Below are positions 56,725 through 64,000 of a DNA stretch of 64,000 nt, piece after piece. The notes beneath the pieces are model-generated. The model saw only the letters and a list, made by a program, of their open reading frames with translations. It had not been told where the DNA came from and did not search any database. This DNA comes from Gadus chalcogrammus. Taxonomy: Eukaryota > Chordata > Actinopteri > Gadiformes > Gadidae. The translations under genes and the position numbers were made by a program. Location of the stretch: NCBI RefSeq assembly GCF_026213295.1, contig NC_079412.1, positions 20,528,996-20,592,995 of the forward strand, given 5' to 3'. Each line of letters starts with the position of its first letter. The stretch's first letter is position 1.

Positions 56725-57490
56725 TCATGGCCTCGGCGGCCCACAGGGGGGCGCTGTTCTGTCTGGAGCACCTTAGTATATGTGTCTGTTTCCTGAGCTG
56801 GGAAGATGAAATCAAATAGAAAAACATCTGCCTGGTCTTCAAAATTCTGCATAACACAGCTCCCTTTCATTCAAACTCATTCATGATCCAACATAACAGC
56901 AGGAATCAGATCACCAGAAGCAACACACGAAGTGACCTCCTAATCCAATTTAGGAAAGAGCATTTTCTGTTAGAGCAATACAAAATTGGATTTCATTGCC
57001 TACCACTAACTAAGATATACATACATACTCCCCCTTACAGCACACCGTAAAATATGGCTGTCCGTCAACTATAACTGCATAACTGCACACATTAATCTCT
57101 GTCAGAGGTGATGTGTCTGTTTGACGTGACAGTCATTGTTGCTGCCGCTCCCTCTGCTATCTGCCTGCATGTTCTGTCTTGTATGTACTTTCAATGTGAC
57201 CTCTGTGGCCTCTTTTCCCTTGTCTCCTGTGTATTGTTTTTGTTGCACAAACTGCCTTGATGTCTCTCCCATCATCTGTGCTTGTTTGCATGTTCTTGCT
57301 CCAATTGTATGCAATGTGTTTGTTTGTCTTTTCCCCCTTTTGCTTAGGCCTGCTGTAATTATAAATGTAATGTAATGTATTTTATTCTTATTTTCCTTAT
57401 TTTTTGTAAAGTAATGCATTTTAGGTTGCTTATTGACAACTGTCTGGGGACAACAGCTAAAGCTGTTCCTTTTATTGTACAGTTAATCAA
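56725..57490 (+). mobile_element. LINE remnant, second copy
   Basis: Matches 39780-40436. The coding part is more decayed and the 3' UTR is slightly longer (tgcttattgacaactgtctg). It moved with the duplicated intergenic block. Confidence 0.6.
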
Positions 57491-59451
<1,961 letters not shown>

Positions 59452-59948
59452 CTACAACCGACACAGAGACACTGAGGCACCATAACTCAATAACCCAAAC
59501 GCAGTGTAGAGAACCTCCTGGGTAAAGATGTTATGGATGCTGATATCTGGCAGTCTGTCAAAGGAACCTCCTACATCTGGGTAATATCTGTAGCATGTAA
59601 GAGTGCCAGCGGATCGGTCCAGATACAGTCCTACTCTGTTAGAGCCAGTGTCTGTCCTATGACTGAAGTAGGCAAAGTAACCATCTTCATCTAAAGATTT
59701 AACACCCTCTCCTCTCCTTGTGCTTCGTCTGGATGTCACTCCAATACGAACATCTCCTTCCCACTCTGCCTCCCAGTAACAGTGGCCAGTCAGAGCCTCT
59801 CTACACAACACCTGGTATTGGAAGTCCGACCTCTCTGGGTGATCAGGATACGACTGGTCCTCTCCAACCACTGTCACCTTTCTGTTGTCCTCAGACAGAG
59901 AGAGTTGTCTGTGGGCTGTGTTTGGGTCCAGTGTGAGTTCACAGGCAT
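59452..59948 (-). CDS. NLR-3 terminal exon: B30.2 (PRY-SPRY) domain
   Basis: 497 bp as in NLR-1. Differs from it at three residues (A to T in RTDxGSN, G to V and M to R in the segment before [10 protein letters not shown]) and one synonymous site by eye. Confidence 0.9.
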
Positions 59949-59990
59949 CTGACGGAGAACAGGACAGGATGAGCTGCTGAACCATTCTTC

Positions 59991-60051
<61 letters not shown>

Positions 60052-60052
60052 A

Positions 60053-60093
<41 letters not shown>

Positions 60094-60882
60094 CTAGTAC
60101 TGTTGTCTTGCATACTTCTTATTCCTGTCATTTTCCACGTGCTATCTACTCTATAAAAATCAACATAAAAGACAAAATAATATCATATGGAACTATAGTT
60201 GAGTAGTGTGCCCTGACTTTAAGATAATTAAAGTTTATAGCAAAGCCAATGTGTGTGTGAGTGGCTGTCCCAGACAGAACATTGAAACATGTTTACGTAC
60301 AAACTGCATGTACTTGGGCAATATGAACTATCAAACACATATTATACCGTATATCGAAATATTCAGCATGAAGAGCATATGCTCCTAGTACACATTTGAA
60401 ACTGTCTTCACCTCCTGCTGTGTGGATGGACTTTCCATATTTCTCAATAGTTAACTTGTGTTGTGATGAATCAAACTCCACTTACACCTCTGTGGAGCTG
60501 GTTTCAGCCTCACCACTCCACCGTGGTCCACACTGGGGGGGAAACAAAGTGAGAGCAGCATGTTGAAACATTCACCTTCATCATCTGCTGTCTTATCACT
60601 TTCTACACAACATGTGAAGCTGTGTTTTCAAACCAGAACATCCATTAGCTGGATGAATCCTAGTACAAGATATTGTCCCTGAGAGGTGAGCTGTCCTCTC
60701 CATACCTGAGAGTTTCAAGCCTCCAACGTGGATCCTCCAGTCCAGCAGAGAGCAGCGTAGCTCCTGAGTCTCCTGGGTGATTGTAGCTCAGGTCCAGCGC
60801 TCTCAGATGGGAGGGGTTGGAGCTCAGAGCTGAGGTCAGAGAGGCACAGCCTTCCTGAGTGACCAGGCAGCCAGATAAGCTA

Positions 60883-60925
<43 letters not shown>

Positions 60926-63724
60926 ATACACATACACACACACACGCACACGAAATGGTCAGTTTTCTGGATGTGAATCTGTCAGAAGTCCTCTGATATG
61001 GAACTTGTTGTTTAACTGTTTGCACATTGAGCAAACCTGACCTGAGAGTTTCCAGTGTACAGTGGGGACTCCCCAGTCCAGCAGAGAGCAGCTTCACTCC
61101 TGAATCCTGCAGATTATTGGTACTCAGGTCCAGTTCTCTCAGACTAGAGAAGTTGGAGCTGAGAACTGAGGCCAGAGCTTCACAGCATCTCTCTGACAGC
61201 TGACAGCCATTCAGCCTTAACACAAAATAAACAGAACATGTTGGGAACTGAGCGATAGTGAGCTATCAAACAATTCCGCCACAAACCAGGAAATACCTGG
61301 TTTAAAGTCAGTGGCGCGTTGTTCACATTCTTGTTAATCGTTTGCACATTTAGTAAAACTGACCTGAGAGTTTCCAGTGTACAGTGTGGACTCCCCAGTC
61401 CAGAAGAGAGCAATTTCACTCCTGAATCCTGCAGATCATTGGTACTCAGGTCCAGCTCTCTCAGACTAGAGGCGCTGGAGCTGAGAACTGAGGCCAGAGC
61501 TTCACAGCATCTCTCTGACAGAAGACAGTCATTCAGCCTTCACACAAAATAAACAGAACATATTAGGAACTGTGATTCAAATAATAATAATAGCTCCTTT
61601 ACTTTTAAGAAAAATAAAGGAATTCTGGCAAAATCTTTAACTAGAATTGTTTTGTTAATTTAACTAGTCAATACATTAGATCCTTAAATCTAAAATAATT
61701 ATTTGGCAGAAAATATTGAATATTGAAAAGATGTGCTTGGAATTTTGCCGTATAATATTACGGTTTTATTATGTAAATAGACTTGAATGTATATATGTGT
61801 ATAACTGCAGGGATGTTTTGTATTTTATCATAACTTTTTTTCATTTTTTATGTATATTGCGTTGTGTTTTGTAATACATGTTATTAATGGACCTACAGAG
61901 ATATTTTGGAGGCTTTGACCACTGGCACCAGCCTCAGAAGACCTTCCTCTGAAGCTGAGTATTTCTTCAGGTCAAACACATCCAGCTCCTCATCTGACGA
62001 CAGTAAGATGAAGACCAGAGCAGACCACTGAGCAGGGGAGAGAGATTCCATGAATAGTCTTCCTGATGTAAGGGACTGTTGGATCTCCTCCACTAGAGAA
62101 GGGTCGTTCAACTCATTCAGACAGTGGAGCAGATTGATGCTTCTCTCTGGAGGGATATCTCCATTTATTTTCTCCTTGATGTAACAGACTGTTCTCTGAT
62201 TGGGCTGTCTTCCTGTCAGCCAAAGCAGACCTTGTTTAAACTGAGTTGTCATTGATCTACTTCCTGTCTTTCCCAGCAGACCTCGTAGGAGTTTCTGATT
62301 GGTCTCCAGAGAGAGGCCCAGGAGGAAGCGGAGGAACAAGTCCAGGTGTCCGTTCTCACACTGTAAGGCCTTGTCCACAGCACTCTGGTAGAGGAAGAGT
62401 TCATCTTTGCCGGGGGTAGCTGGTTCTTCTGAGAATAGATTGACACCAGTGTTGATGAAGGACTGAAGGACATAAAGTGCAGCTAGAAACTCCTGGATGC
62501 TCAGATGGACAAAGCAGAACACCTTGTCCTGGTACAGCCAACACTCCTCTTTAAAGATCTGGGTGAACACTCCTGAGTACACTGAGGCTGCTCTGATATC
62601 GATGCCACACTCTGCCAGGTCTGTCTCGTAGAAGATTAGGTTGCCTTTCTCCAGCTGGTTAAAAGCCAGTTTTCCAAGAGAAACAATGATCTCCCTGCTC
62701 TCTGAACTCCAGTCTAGATCTTTTTCAGCTCTCCCATGGTACTTCATGTCCGCCTGTATGGACTGAACCCTCAGGAAGTAGATGTACATCTGGGTCACAG
62801 TCTTAGGCATCTCTTTTACTCTCTGGGATGGTTGGAAGAGGTCTTCAAGAACAGTTGCAGAGATCCAACAGAAGACTGGGATGTGACACATGATGTGGAG
62901 GCTTCGTGATTTCTTGACATGGGAGATTATTGTGCTGGCCAGTGTCTCATCGCTGAATTTCTTCTGAAAGTACTCCTCCTTCTGTGAGTCATTGAAGCCC
63001 CTCACCTCTGTCACCATGTCAACACACTCAGCAGGGATCTTATTGGCTGCCCCAGGGCGTGTGGTTATCCAGATGCGAGCGGAGGGAAGCAGGTTGCCCC
63101 TGATGAGGTTTGTCAGCAGCACGTCCACCGAGGTCGGCATTGTGACATCAGTCCAGCTCTGGTTGTTCTGGAAGTCCAGAGGCAGTCGGCACTCATCTAG
63201 ACCATCCAAGATGAAGACAACTTGGAACCATTCAAATCTGCAGATTGCTGCTATTTTGGTTTCAATGAAGAAGTAATGAAGAAGTTCCACCAAGCTAAAC
63301 TCTTTCCCTTTCAGTAAATTCAGCTCTCTGAAAGTCAAGAGAAATGTGAAGTGTATGTCGTGGTTGGCTTTGCCTTCCGCCCAGTCCAGAGTGAACTTGT
63401 GGGTTAATACGGTTTTACCAATGCCGGCCACTCCCGTTGTCATTATTGTTCTGATTGGTTGATCTTGTCCAGCTAAGGGTTTAAAGATGTCTTCGCATTT
63501 GATCTGTGTTTCCTCCCTGGCTGGTTTCCTGGAGGCTGTTTCAATAAGTCTGATCTCATGTTCCTGGTTGACCTCTCCACTGCCTCTCGCTGTGATGAGG
63601 AGCTCGGTGTAGAAGTCATTCAGACCTGTTGGCTGTCCTGCTTTAGCAATTCCCTCAAACTCATTCCTGAACTTCTCCCTCAGATGAGACTTGATTTTAT
63701 GTTGGCACCCAACAGCAACAGCTC
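59452..63724 (-). CDS. NLR-3: FISNA-NACHT-LRR-B30.2 receptor, 5' part beyond the window
   Basis: Exons in view: 61897-63724 (FISNA-NACHT, 1828 bp), 61364-61537, 61042-61215 and 60706-60879 (LRR, 174 bp each), 60486-60532 (linker) and 59452-59948 (B30.2). They join in phase into an open frame of 2894 nt. The FISNA-NACHT protein sequence is the same as NLR-1 with five synonymous differences by eye. It has only three LRR exons, the middle one a fusion. The pre-FISNA and N-terminal exons lie to the right of the window. Role as for NLR-1. Confidence 0.85.
59992..60092. repeat. (ATC)n microsatellite before the NLR-3 B30.2 acceptor
   Basis: Trinucleotide array with one aac interruption, the counterpart of 26787-26881 with a different unit number. 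Confidence 0.9.
60486..60532 (-). CDS. NLR-3 linker exon
   Basis: 47 bp, same sequence and splice sites as the NLR-1 linker exon ([15 protein letters not shown]). Confidence 0.83.
60706..61537 (-). CDS. NLR-3 LRR exons 1-3
   Basis: Exons 61364-61537, 61042-61215 and 60706-60879, all 174 bp. The middle exon combines the 3' part of NLR-1 exon 27866-28039 with the 5' part of NLR-1 exon 30300-30473. The last exon has the [15 protein letters not shown] repeat and a much shorter upstream (GT)n tract than in NLR-1. Confidence 0.88.
61897..63724 (-). CDS. NLR-3 FISNA-NACHT exon
   Basis: 1828 bp with Walker A GVAGIGKT, Walker [24 protein letters not shown] and [11 protein letters not shown]. Acceptor catttag at 63725 onward, donor GTAGGT at 61891-61896. 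Confidence 0.92.
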
Positions 63725-63877
63725 CTAAATGACAAAACCACAGAAGACATAATTTAGTGCATTGTGATATAATTGGACACATTTAAATTCTTCCTGTAAA
63801 ATGGCTTCATGACATTTAGTGGCATCGTTACTACTTCATGTTACAAAATGTTAATATTTTTTAATGTTAATATTTAA

Positions 63878-64000
63878 AGGCCCACTATGCAGGATCGGGC
63901 ATTTCTTCGCTGTTTTCTTGGTTTGGCACGCACTTTTCTCTACACGGCGCCCCCTACAGCGTCGTAGTAGATATTTTACAACACTGTCGTAACAACTCGT
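63878..64000. mobile_element. Left part of the TTAA-target element in NLR-3
   Basis: Starts AGGCCCACTATGCAGGATCG after TTAA (63874-63877), collinear with 33136 onward in NLR-1. Cut by the window edge. Confidence 0.7.

Overview
The window reads as teleost fish nuclear DNA. It carries interrupted genes with GT-AG introns, fish-type NLR immune genes (FISNA-NACHT-LRR-PRY/SPRY), very many long (AC)n/(GT)n arrays, and a dense mix of hAT, Harbinger, TTAA-target, Ty3/gypsy and LINE remnants. The density of AC repeats and NLR copies would suit a gadiform-like fish, but that is a guess; nothing here fixes the species.

The host genes are a tandem family of NLRC3-like receptors, all on the minus strand. 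NLR-1 (26249-37579, 15 coding exons) and NLR-2 (42104-54689) can be spliced by eye into complete frames of about 1370 and 1288 codons. NLR-3 (59452 to beyond 63724) runs off the right edge. A fourth copy, NLR-0, is seen only by its 5' noncoding exon (about 5030-5090), a scrap of its first intron (1-97) and its upstream DNA (to about 9115); its body lies left of the window. The shared plan is: short ATG exon, several 117-bp repeat exons (39 aa each), a 70-bp exon, a 241-250-bp exon with a poly-Glu tract, an 1828-bp FISNA-NACHT exon, three to five 174-bp LRR exons, a 47-bp linker exon, and a terminal B30.2 exon. NLR-1 and NLR-3 are nearly identical although the more divergent NLR-2 lies between them. 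These genes would act as cytosolic immune sensors, with NACHT as the ATP switch and LRR/B30.2 as the variable recognition end.

Layout. 1-4980: a broken Ty3/gypsy element whose 3' LTR is split by a 1.16-kb foldback element, then a LINE tail. 4981-9115: the NLR-0 5' region, split by a decayed hAT element (itself carrying a second hAT element) and by a protease-only gypsy element with both LTRs. 9690-24380: an ordinary fish repeat interrupted by a 14.4-kb palindromic insertion (9761-24160). Its arms are about 5.9 and 6.3 kb, its ends match, and a 7-bp target duplication flanks it. 24680-38600: NLR-1. 38900-41900: intergenic DNA with LINE remnants. 41900-56000: NLR-2. 56200-59100: a second copy of the intergenic block. 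59452-64000: NLR-3.

The strongest candidate for something undescribed is the giant palindromic element at 9761-24160. I see no transposase in it. The next most informative observations are a hybrid LRR exon in NLR-3 that marks an unequal exchange, the contrast between synonymous-only change in NACHT and replacement change in B30.2, and (GT)n tracts placed against splice acceptors.
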